Positions 27,892 to 37,362 of a stretch of DNA of 64,000 bases are shown in pieces. The stretch lies in the NCBI RefSeq assembly GCF_003116815.1, contig NZ_QDKQ01000011.1:1-64000 (forward strand), written 5' to 3'. The position numbers were made by a program, and so were the translations under genes. Numbering within the stretch: the first letter of the stretch is position 1; the number at the start of each line of letters is the position of its first letter. Origin of the DNA: Caulobacter endophyticus (GTDB lineage: Bacteria; Pseudomonadota; Alphaproteobacteria; Caulobacterales; Caulobacteraceae). The notes under the pieces were generated by a model. The model was not told the origin of the DNA. It saw nothing but the letters and a program-made list of their open reading frames with translations, and did not search any database.

Positions 27892-29910
27892 TCAGAGGCC
27901 GCCGGGCTTGCACTCGTTCTGGAAGAACTTTTCGATCTCGACCAGCTGGGTCTCCATCATGGCCGGGGTCATGGTCACGTAGCCGTGGCCCATGTCCTTG
28001 ATCTCCAGCCACTTGTAGGGCTTGCCCGCCGACTTCAGTCCCGCGATGAAGCGCTCGGAATCCTTGATGTCGACGTTCGTGTCACGGTCGCCGTGATAGA
28101 GGAAGACCGGAATCTTGGCCTCGCCGGCCATCTTGATGGCGTCCAGGCCGCCGACGAACGGACGCTGATACTCGCGCATCATGCGGCTTTCGGCCGTGAC
28201 CCGCTTCATGTCGGCCAGGCTGCCGCCGGCGCCGGAGACGGCGCACTGGTAGAGGCCGTTGGGGCGGATGGTGGCCGCCAGGGCCGAATAGCCGCCGTAG
28301 GAGTAGCCGAACATCACCGTCCGGTTCGGATCGGCGATGTTCTGGCCCATCAGCCACTTGGCGCCGTCGTCCTTGTCGTCCTGCATCTTCTGGCCCCACT
28401 CGCTGTCGCCGGCGGTCCAGAGCTTGCGGCCCCAGCCCTCGGAACCGCGGAACTGCGGCTGAAGCACGACATAGCCGCGCGAGGCGAAGTACTGCACCCA
28501 GCCGGCGACGTCCCAGCTGAGGTGGTCGCGGGCCCAGGGGCCGCCGTGGGGCATGATGATGGTCGGGAACGGGCCCTTGCCGAACGCGGCCGGCGGCGTG
28601 GTCAGGAAGGCCGGGATCATCAGGCCGTCGCGGGCGGCGTACTGCACCAGGCGCGTGTCGCCCAGGGTCTCGGCCTTGATCCACGGACGGGCCTTGCCCA
28701 GCAGGCTGAGCTTGCCGTCCTTGGTCAGCAAATAGTACTCGCCCGGATCCTTGGGGCCCGACTTCTGGATGATCGCCACCGAACGGTCGTCCGCCCAGCT
28801 GGCCACCCGCACGTCGGCGCCGTCGGCGACGTTGATCTTGGCCGTCTGGCCGGTGCCCGGATCGGTCCAGTCCTGCGGGACCATCTTGATCGACAGGGCG
28901 GCGCGCAGGCCCTTGTTCATGGCCGCCAGCTGCGGGTCGGTCCAGTAGGTGCTGCCGGCGGCGTCTTCGTAGCCGAAGCCCAGCAGCTTGCCGTCGATGT
29001 CCTCGAAGACCCCGCTGGCGTCGAACATCTTGTGCTCGAAGGCGGGCTCCAGGAACGTCTTGGTGCGGATGTCGTATTCGTAGATGCCGGCCTTGTCGCC
29101 GTTACGGACGCCCTGCACGTAGACGATGTTGGGATCGCTCGAGAAGCCCGAGATCCCGAACACGTTGCGGTCCTTCAGGAACGAGCGGAAGTGCTCCTCG
29201 AACTGGCCGGTGGCCGGGTTCTTGATCCACTGGACGTAGAACGCCTTGCCGTCCTGGTAGTCGATCTCGGTCTTGGCGCGGATCTCGCCCTTGGCGTCGG
29301 TCTGCAGGTTGCCGAAGCGCTCGGAGCCACGCTCGACGCGGTCGGCCGTGCCCGAATAGACGTCGGCCTTGAACACGTCGCCATTGTCGTCGACGACCAG
29401 GATCTTGCGCGGATCGTGCGGCAGGCGGTCGAGAATTTCCGGGTTGAGGAGGTTCTTCTCCAGCTCGGCGTTCTCGGAGCGGGCCCGGCTTTCGGGCAGG
29501 GCGGGGTTCCACTTCTCGCCCTTCAGGTCAGTGATGTAGAGCTTGGCCAGGTGGCCCTTGCTGGAACCGATCGTGTAGGTCTGCTGCACGATGACGGCCA
29601 GGCGGTCGTTCTTGATGAACTCGACGCTCTTGAACGCCATGCGGGCCGAGCTGAGGATCGCCGGCGGGCGGTCGATGTGGTCGGTTTCCCAGACCCCGAT
29701 GACCTGTTCGTCGCCGTTGGCCGAGATCAGGGCCGCGATGTGTTTGCCGTCGGGCGAGATCACCACGCCAGTGATTCCCGGGAAGCGCGTGAGTTCGCGG
29801 GCGGAGGGGGCGCCGGGATTGGTCACTCGGGCGTCAGCGTGCCCGGTAATCAAGCACAAGCCCAGAGCGGCCGCCGCGACCGACCAGGCGAATCTGTTCT
29901 TCGACTTCAC
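27892..29910 (-). CDS. exported S9 prolyl oligopeptidase-family peptidase
   Basis: The 672-residue protein has an N-terminal signal peptide (SVAAAALGLCLITGHADA), a beta-propeller-like middle (VVISPDGKHIAALIS and later repeats), and a C-terminal alpha/beta hydrolase domain. The Ser nucleophile is in GYSYGGYSA, the Asp in YHGDRDTNVD and the His in DMGHGY. Such enzymes cut small peptides in the periplasm. The start is a GTG at 29910 giving MKSKNRFAWS, with GGGGTG upstream. It is divergent from the large TonB receptor. Confidence 0.9.
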   Translation of the reverse strand: MKSKNRFAWSVAAAALGLCLITGHADARVTNPGAPSARELTRFPGITGVVISPDGKHIAALISANGDEQVIGVWETDHIDRPPAILSSARMAFKSVEFIKNDRLAVIVQQTYTIGSSKGHLAKLYITDLKGEKWNPALPESRARSENAELEKNLLNPEILDRLPHDPRKILVVDDNGDVFKADVYSGTADRVERGSERFGNLQTDAKGEIRAKTEIDYQDGKAFYVQWIKNPATGQFEEHFRSFLKDRNVFGISGFSSDPNIVYVQGVRNGDKAGIYEYDIRTKTFLEPAFEHKMFDASGVFEDIDGKLLGFGYEDAAGSTYWTDPQLAAMNKGLRAALSIKMVPQDWTDPGTGQTAKINVADGADVRVASWADDRSVAIIQKSGPKDPGEYYLLTKDGKLSLLGKARPWIKAETLGDTRLVQYAARDGLMIPAFLTTPPAAFGKGPFPTIIMPHGGPWARDHLSWDVAGWVQYFASRGYVVLQPQFRGSEGWGRKLWTAGDSEWGQKMQDDKDDGAKWLMGQNIADPNRTVMFGYSYGGYSALAATIRPNGLYQCAVSGAGGSLADMKRVTAESRMMREYQRPFVGGLDAIKMAGEAKIPVFLYHGDRDTNVDIKDSERFIAGLKSAGKPYKWLEIKDMGHGYVTMTPAMMETQLVEIEKFFQNECKPGGL

Positions 29911-30213
29911 TCAAGCACCCCATTTGCTTGCGATTCGCGCCGCACGGGCGCCGAACGCCTAATGCACGTCAGGAAAACGTTCATGTGAAGACGCGCGCCT
30001 ACCGGGCGCGCAACTCACCCCCAAAACGTCGTTCCGGACGCATCAACATGGCTGAAGTGTGATCATGTTGTAACGGTTTTCGCAAGAATGCGCGGATTTT
30101 CGGCAAACAACGTTGCCGGGACGGTTTCCCCGAGCCTACTGAAGGTAGCGCCGGGCGTGCAGTTCGCTGCCGCCGGCTGATTTTTCCGAGTCTGGGGCTC
30201 GAGGGGAGTAGAA
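29911..30213. other. 303-base intergenic region between divergent genes
   Basis: No gene or recognised RNA is visible. It must hold the promoters of the S9 peptidase and the TonB receptor. A GCGCGC inverted repeat lies near 29993-30011. GGAGTAG-type purines at about 30203-30210 form the receptor ribosome binding site. No riboswitch fold was evident by eye. Confidence 0.5.
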
Positions 30214-33200
30214 ATGTTGCAACGTAAGTTCCTGCTGGGAACGAGCATGATCGTCGGCCTGATGGCCGCCGCCGCGGCGCCGACCTTTGCGGCCGCGCAA
30301 ACCGCCGCGCCGGCCGACGGCACCGAAGTCGACGAACTGATCGTCACCGGTTCGCGCATCAAGCGCAGCGAATACAACAGCGCCTCGCCGGTGCAGGTGA
30401 TCACCGCCGAAAGCTCGTCGCTGGCCGGCATGATCAACCCGACCGAAGTGCTGCAGAGCGCCTCGGTGGCCGCCGGCTCGACCCAGATCAACAACCAGTT
30501 CACCGGCTTCGTCGTCAACGGCGGCGGCGGCGTGAACACCGTGTCGATCCGCGGCCTGGGCGACCAACGCACCCTGGTCATGCTGAACGGCCGCCGCCTG
30601 CCGCCGGCCGGCACGCAGGGCGCCGTCGCGGCCGTCGACCTGAACATCCTGCCCGACGCCATCGTCGAACGGTATGAAATCCTGAAGGACGGCGCTTCGT
30701 CGGTCTACGGCTCGGACGCCGTGGCCGGCGTCGTCAACGTCATCACCCGCACCAACCTCGACGGCGGCCGACTGGAAGCCTCGGGCCGCTTCGGCGGCGG
30801 CGGCGACGGCGGCAACGAATACACCTTCAGCGGCGCCTACGGCAAAGTGCTCGACCGCGGTCGCTTCCTGATCAGCGGCCAGTACTACGAGCAGAAGGCC
30901 CTGAAGTACGGCGACCGCAAGGACCTGAACTGCCAGGAGCAGTACACCTTCGATCCCGTCACCGGCCAGCGCAACGACTGGATCGACGTCGACACCGGCA
31001 CCTACAAGTGCTTCGGCGCCTCGGGCGCGCTGTTCAACTACATCCCGGTCACCGTCGGCGCGACCGGCGCGTTCTACGGCAGCCGCGCGCGCATCTCGAC
31101 CGACGGCCCGGCCTACGCCGCCAACCAGCCCTTCTGGGCCGCCGCCGCCGCCGACCCCGCCATGCCGGGCTATCGCTTCGCGCCGCTGAACGACCGCGAT
31201 TCGGTCAACTCGCTCGACGCGGCCTCGGACTTCATCTCGCCGGTGAAGCGCTACACCCTCTATGCCGAAGGCCAGTACGACCTGAACTTCGGCGAGCTGT
31301 ACGGCGAATTCCTGGGCCACCAGCGCAAGTCGTCGCAGACCAACGTGCAGCAGCTGTTCCCCTACATCTGGGAAAATGCGCCGTGCGAAGTTAACCCGTT
31401 CAACTGCGCCGGTTCGGGTATCGCGCCGAACACCTTCGTCCCGCAGTCGCTGGTGCTGACGCCCTACGTCTTCAAGCAGGACGTCAAGGTGTTCCGCGGT
31501 CTGGCCGGCCTGCGCGGCAAGTTCGGCCAGGGCCTCGGCTTCCTGACCGGATGGGACTGGGACGCCTATGTCAGCTACTCGAAGAACCGCGGCGAATACT
31601 CGCTGACGGGCATCAACAGCGACCTGTTCCTGGCCTCGATCGGCGGCGACTGGGCCGACACCGCGACCTACACCCCCTACTGCACCGGCTTCGGCTATAC
31701 GCTCTCCAACTGCCACGCGGTGAACCTGTTCTCCGATCAGGTCCTGCGCACCGGCAACCTGACTCCGGAAGACTACGCCTACCTCAAGCTGACCGAGAAG
31801 GGCGTCACCGACTACACCCAGCTGATCGTCGAAGGCCAGATCTCGGGCGACATCCTGACCCTGCCGGCCGGCAAGCTCGCCGGCGCGTTCGGCGTGTCCT
31901 ACCGTCGTGACGAACTGGACGACAAGCCGGGCGCCAACCTGGCCAACCAGAACTTCTACAACCTGGCCACGGCCAACCGCACCAAGGGCGACGACGCCGT
32001 CACCGAAGCCTACGGCGAACTGGAAGCCCCGCTGCTGAAGGGCCTGCCGGCGGTGGAAGCCCTGACGCTGAACCTGTCGGGCCGTTATTCGGACTACAAG
32101 TCGTACGGTTCGAACTCGACCTACAAGGCCGGCCTGAACTGGCAGCTCAGCAATCAGTACCGCCTGCGCACCAGCTACGGCACCTCGTTCCGCGCCCCGG
32201 CGCTGTTCGAACGCTTCCTGGGCGACCAGGGCGGCTATCTGAGCCAGGCTTCGGTCGACCCCTGCATCCGCTGGGCTGGCGACGGCACCTCGGTGATCAA
32301 CCCGGTCGTGGCCCAGAACTGCGCCGCTCAAGGCATCCCGGGCAACTACACCGGCGCCAACCCCTCGGTGTTCATCACCACGGGCGGCGGCGAGAACCTG
32401 AAGCCCGAGAAGTCGAAGGCCTTCAGCGCCGGCTTCGTCTGGACGCCGGAGTTCGCCGACCTGAGCGTGGCGGTCGACTACTACGAGATCGAGGTCAACG
32501 ACCAGGTCACCAGCAACGGCGCGGCCGTCGTCGGTCAGTGCTACGCCGCCGCCGACTTCCCGACCAACCCGTTCTGCAGCCTGTTCACGCGTGACCTGAC
32601 CGTGGGCTCGTCGACCCGCTACGGGATCACCGAGATCGACGGCAGCTTCCGCAACATCGTCTCGCAGACGAGCCGCGGCATCGACCTGACCACGCGTTAC
32701 TCGCAGGACGTCGGGCCGGGCAACTTCACCCTGGAAACCCAATTCAGCTACACGCTGGAGGACACCCAGGAACTGTTCCCGGGCAACACCGACGACTTCA
32801 ACGGTCTGATCGGCGAGCCGAAGGTCGTGGGCAACACCCAGGCCCGCTACCGCTGGAACGACGTGACCCTGACCTGGTCGACCGAGTTCGTCGGCCACCA
32901 GTCGAACTACGACTACCAGTTCGGCACCGACATCTCGGCCCCGTCGAACTACACCACGCCGCAAGGCGCGCGTTACCGCGGCAAGAACCACGCCGAGGCC
33001 ATGTGGTACCACCACCTGTCCCTGCGTTACCGCACCGATACCTGGGAAGGCCTGGTCGGCGTCAGCAACGTGTTCAACGAAGCGCCGCCGAAGGTGTCGC
33101 CGGCCCTGGCCGACCGCGGCAACTACACCTACGGCCGCGTTGGCAGCTACGCCTTCGCGACCCAGTACGACTACATCGGCCGTCAGGCTTTCGTGAGCCT

Positions 33201-33216
33201 GACCCGTCGCTTCTAA
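30214..33216 (+). CDS. large TonB-dependent receptor
   Basis: The 1000-residue outer-membrane receptor begins with a signal peptide (MIVGLMAAAAAPTFAAAQ), then TEVDELIVTGSRIKRSEYNSASPVQVI (TonB-box and plug start, residues 38-64 region). The plug has VEVL-type IVERYEILKDGASSVYGSDAVAGVVNVITR, and a long beta-barrel ends in the canonical aromatic residue (SLTRRF). This subfamily of about 1000 residues is common in Caulobacter and Xanthomonas and is often tied to carbohydrate or peptide uptake. The substrate is unknown; the divergent peptidase hints at peptides. GAGGGGAGTAG precedes the ATG and a strong terminator follows. Confidence 0.93.
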   Translation: MLQRKFLLGTSMIVGLMAAAAAPTFAAAQTAAPADGTEVDELIVTGSRIKRSEYNSASPVQVITAESSSLAGMINPTEVLQSASVAAGSTQINNQFTGFVVNGGGGVNTVSIRGLGDQRTLVMLNGRRLPPAGTQGAVAAVDLNILPDAIVERYEILKDGASSVYGSDAVAGVVNVITRTNLDGGRLEASGRFGGGGDGGNEYTFSGAYGKVLDRGRFLISGQYYEQKALKYGDRKDLNCQEQYTFDPVTGQRNDWIDVDTGTYKCFGASGALFNYIPVTVGATGAFYGSRARISTDGPAYAANQPFWAAAAADPAMPGYRFAPLNDRDSVNSLDAASDFISPVKRYTLYAEGQYDLNFGELYGEFLGHQRKSSQTNVQQLFPYIWENAPCEVNPFNCAGSGIAPNTFVPQSLVLTPYVFKQDVKVFRGLAGLRGKFGQGLGFLTGWDWDAYVSYSKNRGEYSLTGINSDLFLASIGGDWADTATYTPYCTGFGYTLSNCHAVNLFSDQVLRTGNLTPEDYAYLKLTEKGVTDYTQLIVEGQISGDILTLPAGKLAGAFGVSYRRDELDDKPGANLANQNFYNLATANRTKGDDAVTEAYGELEAPLLKGLPAVEALTLNLSGRYSDYKSYGSNSTYKAGLNWQLSNQYRLRTSYGTSFRAPALFERFLGDQGGYLSQASVDPCIRWAGDGTSVINPVVAQNCAAQGIPGNYTGANPSVFITTGGGENLKPEKSKAFSAGFVWTPEFADLSVAVDYYEIEVNDQVTSNGAAVVGQCYAAADFPTNPFCSLFTRDLTVGSSTRYGITEIDGSFRNIVSQTSRGIDLTTRYSQDVGPGNFTLETQFSYTLEDTQELFPGNTDDFNGLIGEPKVVGNTQARYRWNDVTLTWSTEFVGHQSNYDYQFGTDISAPSNYTTPQGARYRGKNHAEAMWYHHLSLRYRTDTWEGLVGVSNVFNEAPPKVSPALADRGNYTYGRVGSYAFATQYDYIGRQAFVSLTRRF

Positions 33217-33241
33217 GCGCGACGGTCATCCGGACGGACAG

Positions 33242-33270
33242 GGGGCGGCGCGCAAGCGCCGCCCCTTTTT
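33242..33270 (+). terminator. intrinsic terminator after TonB receptor
   Basis: GGGGCGGCGC (33242-33251) pairs with GCGCCGCCCC (33256-33265) around GCAA, followed by TTTTT. A textbook terminator 26 bases after the stop codon. Confidence 0.95.
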
Positions 33271-33306
33271 CGTCGCCCCGCGGTCCGGCGCGTGGCGACG
33301 CGCACA

Positions 33307-33335
33307 TGAAAACGCCCGCGCGAGCGCGGGCGTTT
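33307..33335 (-). terminator. intrinsic terminator after the receiver gene
   Basis: AAACGCCCGCG (33310-33320) pairs with CGCGGGCGTTT (33325-33335) around a 4-base loop. On the minus strand it ends in TTTT. It lies about 40 bases after the single-domain receiver gene. Confidence 0.85.
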
Positions 33336-33374
33336 GCGTATTCGGATCGCTGGCGGAAAGCAGCCTTGCCGGCC

Positions 33375-33752
33375 TCAGGCGACCTGGGCGGCCAGGCCTT
33401 CGAGCACGCGGCGCAGGTCGGCCTCGCGGAACGGCTTCTGCAGCACGGGCGAGCCCTTGTGCGGTTCGGTAAGGCCCGCCTCGCCATAGCCGCTGGCGAA
33501 GGCGAAGGGCACGCCGCGCGCCTTCAGGGCGTCGGCCACCGGGAAGATCGGGCGGCCACCGAGATTGACGTCGAGCAGGGCCGCGTCGATCTCGGCCGAG
33601 CCGGCCAGGCGCAGGGCTTCCTCGATCTCGGCGGCCGGGCCCACGACCTCGCAGCCGAGATCGCCGAGCATGTCCTCGACCAGCATCGAGACGAGAGCTT
33701 CGTCTTCGACAACCAGTACCTTCAGGGCGGCGAGGGTCTTCATCTGTTTCAC
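33375..33752 (-). CDS. single-domain response regulator (receiver only)
   Basis: The 125-residue receiver without output domain has acidic pocket VVEDEA at about residue 15, phospho-acceptor Asp61 in LLDVNLGG and Lys106 in QKPF. Its start (GTG at 33752, or ATG at 33743) overlaps the kinase stop as GTGA, so the pair is co-translated. A kinase of the HWE family plus a lone receiver recalls LovK-LovR of Caulobacter, where the receiver drains phosphate from the general stress pathway. The shared stress promoter supports this, but partner specificity is inference. Confidence 0.92.
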   Translation of the reverse strand: MKQMKTLAALKVLVVEDEALVSMLVEDMLGDLGCEVVGPAAEIEEALRLAGSAEIDAALLDVNLGGRPIFPVADALKARGVPFAFASGYGEAGLTEPHKGSPVLQKPFREADLRRVLEGLAAQVA

Positions 33753-35368
33753 GGCTCCAGGGCGGCGAGGGGCAGCGTCATGGCGCAGACCAAGCCTGAT
33801 TGATCATAGGTGAGACGGACCACGCCCGACAACTCGCCGGCGAGGCCCTTCTCGAGAAGGCGGGCGCCGAAGCCGCGCCGGGTCGGCGCGTTGACGGCGG
33901 GGCCGTCGCGCTCGGTCCAGCGCAGGACCAGCCGGCCCGGCGCCTCGGGCGGGGCGATGGTCCAGGCGATGCTCACGCGGCCCTCCGGCGTCGACAGGGC
34001 GCCGTACTTGGCGGCGTTGGTGGCCAGCTCATGCACGGCCATGCCCACGGCCACCGTGGCCTTGGGGTTGAGGCGCAGGTCGCGGTCGTAGTCGAAGTCC
34101 AGCCGCTCGCGGCCGGCGAAGGCCTCCAGTTCGGCGTCGACGATCTCGCGCAGGCTGGCGCTTTCCCAGTTCTGCTCGGTCAGCAGGTTGTGGGTCTGCG
34201 AGAGGGCGATCAGCCGGGCCTCGAAGGCCTCGCGGAAGGCGTCCAGGTCGTCGGCGGCGCGCAGGGTCTGGGCGGCCATCGACTGCACGGTGACCAGGGT
34301 GTTCTTGACACGGTGGTTCAGCTCGTTGAGCAGCAGGCGCTGGCGCTCTTCGGCGCGCTTGCGCTCGGTGACGTCCAGCGACACGCCGGCCATGCGCCGC
34401 ACGCCGCCGATCACCGGCGTCTCGTCGCGCACGGCGGCCCGGCCGCGGGCGTGCACCCAGCGCGTCTCGCCGCTGGGGATCACCACGCGGTACTCGATAT
34501 CGTAGTCGCCCCCGGTGCGGATGGCTTCGTCCATGGCGGCCAGCATTCGTGCGCGGTCGCTGGAGTGGATGGTGGCCACCAGGTCGTCGAAGCCGAAGTC
34601 CTCGTCGGCTGTGCGCCCGTAGTTCGACTTGCAGATGTCGGAGGCGTCGTAGGCGCGGGTCTCGACGTCGAGCTCCCAGGATCCCAGGCGCCCGGAGTCG
34701 AGGGCGAACTTCAGGCGCTCCTCGGTGCGGCGGCGCTCGGTGAGCTCGCGGTCGCCGGCCTGGCCGGCCCGGCTCCACTCGATGGCGACGGCGGCCTGGG
34801 CGGCCAGGCCCACGATCACCGTCTCGGCCCGCGCGTCGAACCTGCCGGGCTCGCGGTGGCCGAAGAAGAGGCCGCCCAGCACTAGGCCGTCGGAGGTCTT
34901 GACCGGCGCGGCCAGATAGCTGCGCACCGGCAGATGGCCCTCGGGCATGCCCTTGCGCGGCGCGTTCTGGCCATAGCGCGGGTCGGCCGTCACGTCGTCG
35001 GAGCGGACCACGCCCGTGCCGTCGAAGGTTGGCGCGAAGATCGCCGTCTTGCGCGGCATCGGAAAGTCGGAAAAGGCCTCGGGCGGCGCGCCGGCCAGGC
35101 CGTAGAGCATGTAGCTCTCTCCGGCTTCGTCGACGACATTGTAGAAGAAGGCCCCGAACTGGGCGCCGATCAGCTCTACCCCGCCGTCGATCACGGCCTG
35201 GACCGTCTCGCCAAGGCTCTGGTGCGCGCCGATCGCCGCGGCGATGCGGCTGAACGCCTGGTTGCGGCGCACCTCGTCGGCATGGGCCGCCTGCGCCTCG
35301 GCCAGCCGTCGGCGGAGATCGGCAATCTCCTCCGTCGCTGACACCGCGTCGGCCTCCAAAACGGTCAC
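33749..35368 (-). CDS. HWE-family sensor histidine kinase with GAF and PAS domains
   Basis: The 539-residue soluble kinase has no membrane segments. It starts with a short coiled coil (residues 10-40), then a GAF domain (about 40-190, GAQFGAFFYNVVDEAGESY), a PAS domain (about 215-335, SGRLGSWELDVETRAYDASD with the RMAGVSLDVTERK exit), and an HWE kinase core with His352 in LNELNHRVKNTL. HELATNAAKYGALS and LRWTERDGP supply the family-defining Glu and Trp. HWE and HisKA_2 kinases in alphaproteobacteria often feed PhyR. The start is GTG 35368 with GGGGGGAG upstream. A consensus EcfG promoter is ~50 bases before it. Confidence 0.93.
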   Translation of the reverse strand: MTVLEADAVSATEEIADLRRRLAEAQAAHADEVRRNQAFSRIAAAIGAHQSLGETVQAVIDGGVELIGAQFGAFFYNVVDEAGESYMLYGLAGAPPEAFSDFPMPRKTAIFAPTFDGTGVVRSDDVTADPRYGQNAPRKGMPEGHLPVRSYLAAPVKTSDGLVLGGLFFGHREPGRFDARAETVIVGLAAQAAVAIEWSRAGQAGDRELTERRRTEERLKFALDSGRLGSWELDVETRAYDASDICKSNYGRTADEDFGFDDLVATIHSSDRARMLAAMDEAIRTGGDYDIEYRVVIPSGETRWVHARGRAAVRDETPVIGGVRRMAGVSLDVTERKRAEERQRLLLNELNHRVKNTLVTVQSMAAQTLRAADDLDAFREAFEARLIALSQTHNLLTEQNWESASLREIVDAELEAFAGRERLDFDYDRDLRLNPKATVAVGMAVHELATNAAKYGALSTPEGRVSIAWTIAPPEAPGRLVLRWTERDGPAVNAPTRRGFGARLLEKGLAGELSGVVRLTYDQSGLVCAMTLPLAALEP

Positions 35369-35417
35369 CTAGGCTCCCCCCTAGACCCCAACGCCGACAA
35401 CACGGCGCGTCGTCCTC

Positions 35418-35442
35418 AACGCGCCGGAACCAGAGCGGTTCC
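35418..35442 (-). promoter_or_regulatory. EcfG/SigT-type general stress promoter for the HWE kinase-receiver operon
   Basis: On the minus strand the sequence reads GGAAC (35442-35438), exactly 16 bases, then CGTT (35421-35418). This is the known EcfG/SigT consensus GGAAC-N16/17-CGTT. It points at the kinase start at 35368, leaving an untranslated leader of about 40 bases. It was the only full match noticed when intergenic regions were read for this pattern. Confidence 0.75.
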
Positions 35443-35540
35443 GCCGATCGTAAACAAGCTTGGCTTCCAGGGAAGCGACGACATGAAACGCCTGCCTCGT
35501 TCCCCTTGGACCACGCAGCGGGGCGGCCAGACGGCGGGTC

Positions 35541-36656
35541 TCAGCCCGCCGCGCCCTCGGTCAGCAGGAAGGCGCGCAGCGGGGCCGGATCGACGGCCTT
35601 GGCCACGAAGGCCTCGCCGATCCTGCGCACCAGCACGAAGGTCAGGGCGCCGCCCTCGGCCTTCTTGTCCTGGCCCATGTGGGCGATCAGGGCGTCGGCG
35701 CCGAAGGGCTGGCTGCGCACCTCGGCCAGGGTGGTCGGCAGGCCGGCGGCCTTGATGGCGGCCACGGCGCGGACGGCGTCCTGGGCCGGGCACAGGCCCT
35801 GCGCGGCCGAGAAGCGGAAGGCCTGGGCCATGCCCACGCCCACGGCCTCGCCGTGCTTGAGCGCGTCGCCAAAGCCCATCTCGGCCTCAATGGCGTGGCC
35901 GAAGGTGTGGCCGAGGTTGAGCAGGGCGCGGCGGCCGGCCTCCTTCTCGTCTTCGGCGACGATCTCGGCCTTCATCTCGACGCTGCGACCGACGGCGCGG
36001 ACCAGGCTTTCCGTATCGCGCTCCAGGACGGCGTGGACGTTCTTTTCCAGCCACTCGAAGAAGTCGAAATCGCCCAGCAGCCCGTACTTGATCACCTCGG
36101 CGTAGCCGCAGGCCAGCTCGCGGGCGGGCAGGGTGGCCAGGACGTCCAGGTCGGCCAGCACGAGGCGCGGCTGGTGGAAGGCGCCGATCAGGTTCTTGCC
36201 GCGCGGGGTGTCGATGGCGGTCTTGCCGCCGACCGAGCTGTCGACCTGGGCCAGCAGCGAGGTCGGGATCTGGATGAAGTCGACGCCGCGCTTGTAGATC
36301 GCCGCCGCGAAGCCGGCGAGGTCGCCGATCACGCCGCCGCCGAAGGCCACGATCATGTCGCCGCGTTCCAGGTTCAGCGCCAGCAGCTGGTCCGACAGGT
36401 GGGCCAGGCCCTCGAAGCTCTTGGTCTCCTCGCCCGGCGGCAGCACGATCACGTCGACCGAGGCGCCGGCCTTCTCCAGCGACACCGACAGCCGCTCCAC
36501 ATGGTGCTCGCCGACATTGGCGTCGGTGACCACGGCGCAGCGCTTGCGCTTGGAGAGGAACGGCAGCACGTGCTCGCCGGCCCTGTCGATCAGGCCCGTG
36601 CCGATGACGACGTCGTAGGCGCGATCGCCCAGGCCCACGGGAACGGTGCGGATCAC
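35541..36656 (-). CDS. aroB: 3-dehydroquinate synthase
   Basis: The 371-residue cytoplasmic enzyme carries out the second step of the shikimate pathway, closing DAHP to 3-dehydroquinate with NAD+ and a metal ion. Typical segments are [45 protein letters not shown] (region, about residues 105-150), NLIGAFHQP, and the metal-ligand region [12 protein letters not shown]. Length is normal. It lies four bases after aroK in the common alphaproteobacterial aroK-aroB pair. Confidence 0.96.
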   Translation of the reverse strand: MIRTVPVGLGDRAYDVVIGTGLIDRAGEHVLPFLSKRKRCAVVTDANVGEHHVERLSVSLEKAGASVDVIVLPPGEETKSFEGLAHLSDQLLALNLERGDMIVAFGGGVIGDLAGFAAAIYKRGVDFIQIPTSLLAQVDSSVGGKTAIDTPRGKNLIGAFHQPRLVLADLDVLATLPARELACGYAEVIKYGLLGDFDFFEWLEKNVHAVLERDTESLVRAVGRSVEMKAEIVAEDEKEAGRRALLNLGHTFGHAIEAEMGFGDALKHGEAVGVGMAQAFRFSAAQGLCPAQDAVRAVAAIKAAGLPTTLAEVRSQPFGADALIAHMGQDKKAEGGALTFVLVRRIGEAFVAKAVDPAPLRAFLLTEGAAG

Positions 36657-36660
36657 GGTC

Positions 36661-37236
36661 TTACTCTCCGGTAGCGGACGCGGCGGCGAGGCGGCCCTGC
36701 AAGGCGGCGATCACGGCCTCGACGGCCACCATGTGGGGCGTGTCGCCGGTCTCGACGGTCAGGTGGGCCTCGCCATAGGCGGGGTAGCGGGTCACGGCCT
36801 GCTCGCGCAGGACGTCCATCGGGTCGCGGTTCTTCAGCAGCGGACGGCCGTCCTTGCGGCCGACGCGGCGGGCCAGCAGCTCCAGGTCTGCCTTCAGCCA
36901 GACGGCGATGGCCTTGTCCTTGATCAGGGCGCGGGTCTCGGCGTTGACGAAGGCCCCGCCGCCGGTGGCCAGCACGTGCGGCGGCTCGTCCAGCAGGCGG
37001 GCGATGACCCGGCGCTCGCCGTCGCGGAAGGCTTCCTCGCCCATCTCGGCGAAGATCTCGGGGATCGAGCGGCCGGCGGCGCGCTCGACCTCGTTGTCGG
37101 CGTCGCGGAACGGCAGGTCCAGCGTATTGGCCAGGCGCCGGCCCACGCTGGACTTGCCCACGCCCATCAGCCCGACCAGCACGATGGTCCGGTCACGGAG
37201 GTCTGGATGGCGGGGCGGGGCGAGGTCGGCGGTCAT
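36661..37236 (-). CDS. aroK: shikimate kinase
   Basis: The 191-residue enzyme phosphorylates shikimate with ATP. Walker A is [11 protein letters not shown] (about residues 22-32), RDADNEVE holds the Asp that binds shikimate, LATGGGAFV is the glycine loop, and RPLLKNRDP is the lid region. It is transcribed with aroB four bases downstream. An inverted repeat at 37324-37361 (GGGGCGGG/CCCGCCCC) upstream may mark the end of the oprB transcript. Confidence 0.96.
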   Translation of the reverse strand: MTADLAPPRHPDLRDRTIVLVGLMGVGKSSVGRRLANTLDLPFRDADNEVERAAGRSIPEIFAEMGEEAFRDGERRVIARLLDEPPHVLATGGGAFVNAETRALIKDKAIAVWLKADLELLARRVGRKDGRPLLKNRDPMDVLREQAVTRYPAYGEAHLTVETGDTPHMVAVEAVIAALQGRLAAASATGE

Positions 37237-37362
37237 GGTCGATCCCCCGATACACGACCCGCGCCCCCGCCGCCACGCTTGGACCTGCGGTTATTCCTGG
37301 GGCGGGCGTTAGTTTTGGGGGAGGGGGCGGGAGCGGCCTGTTCTCGCCCCGACCCCGCCCCA

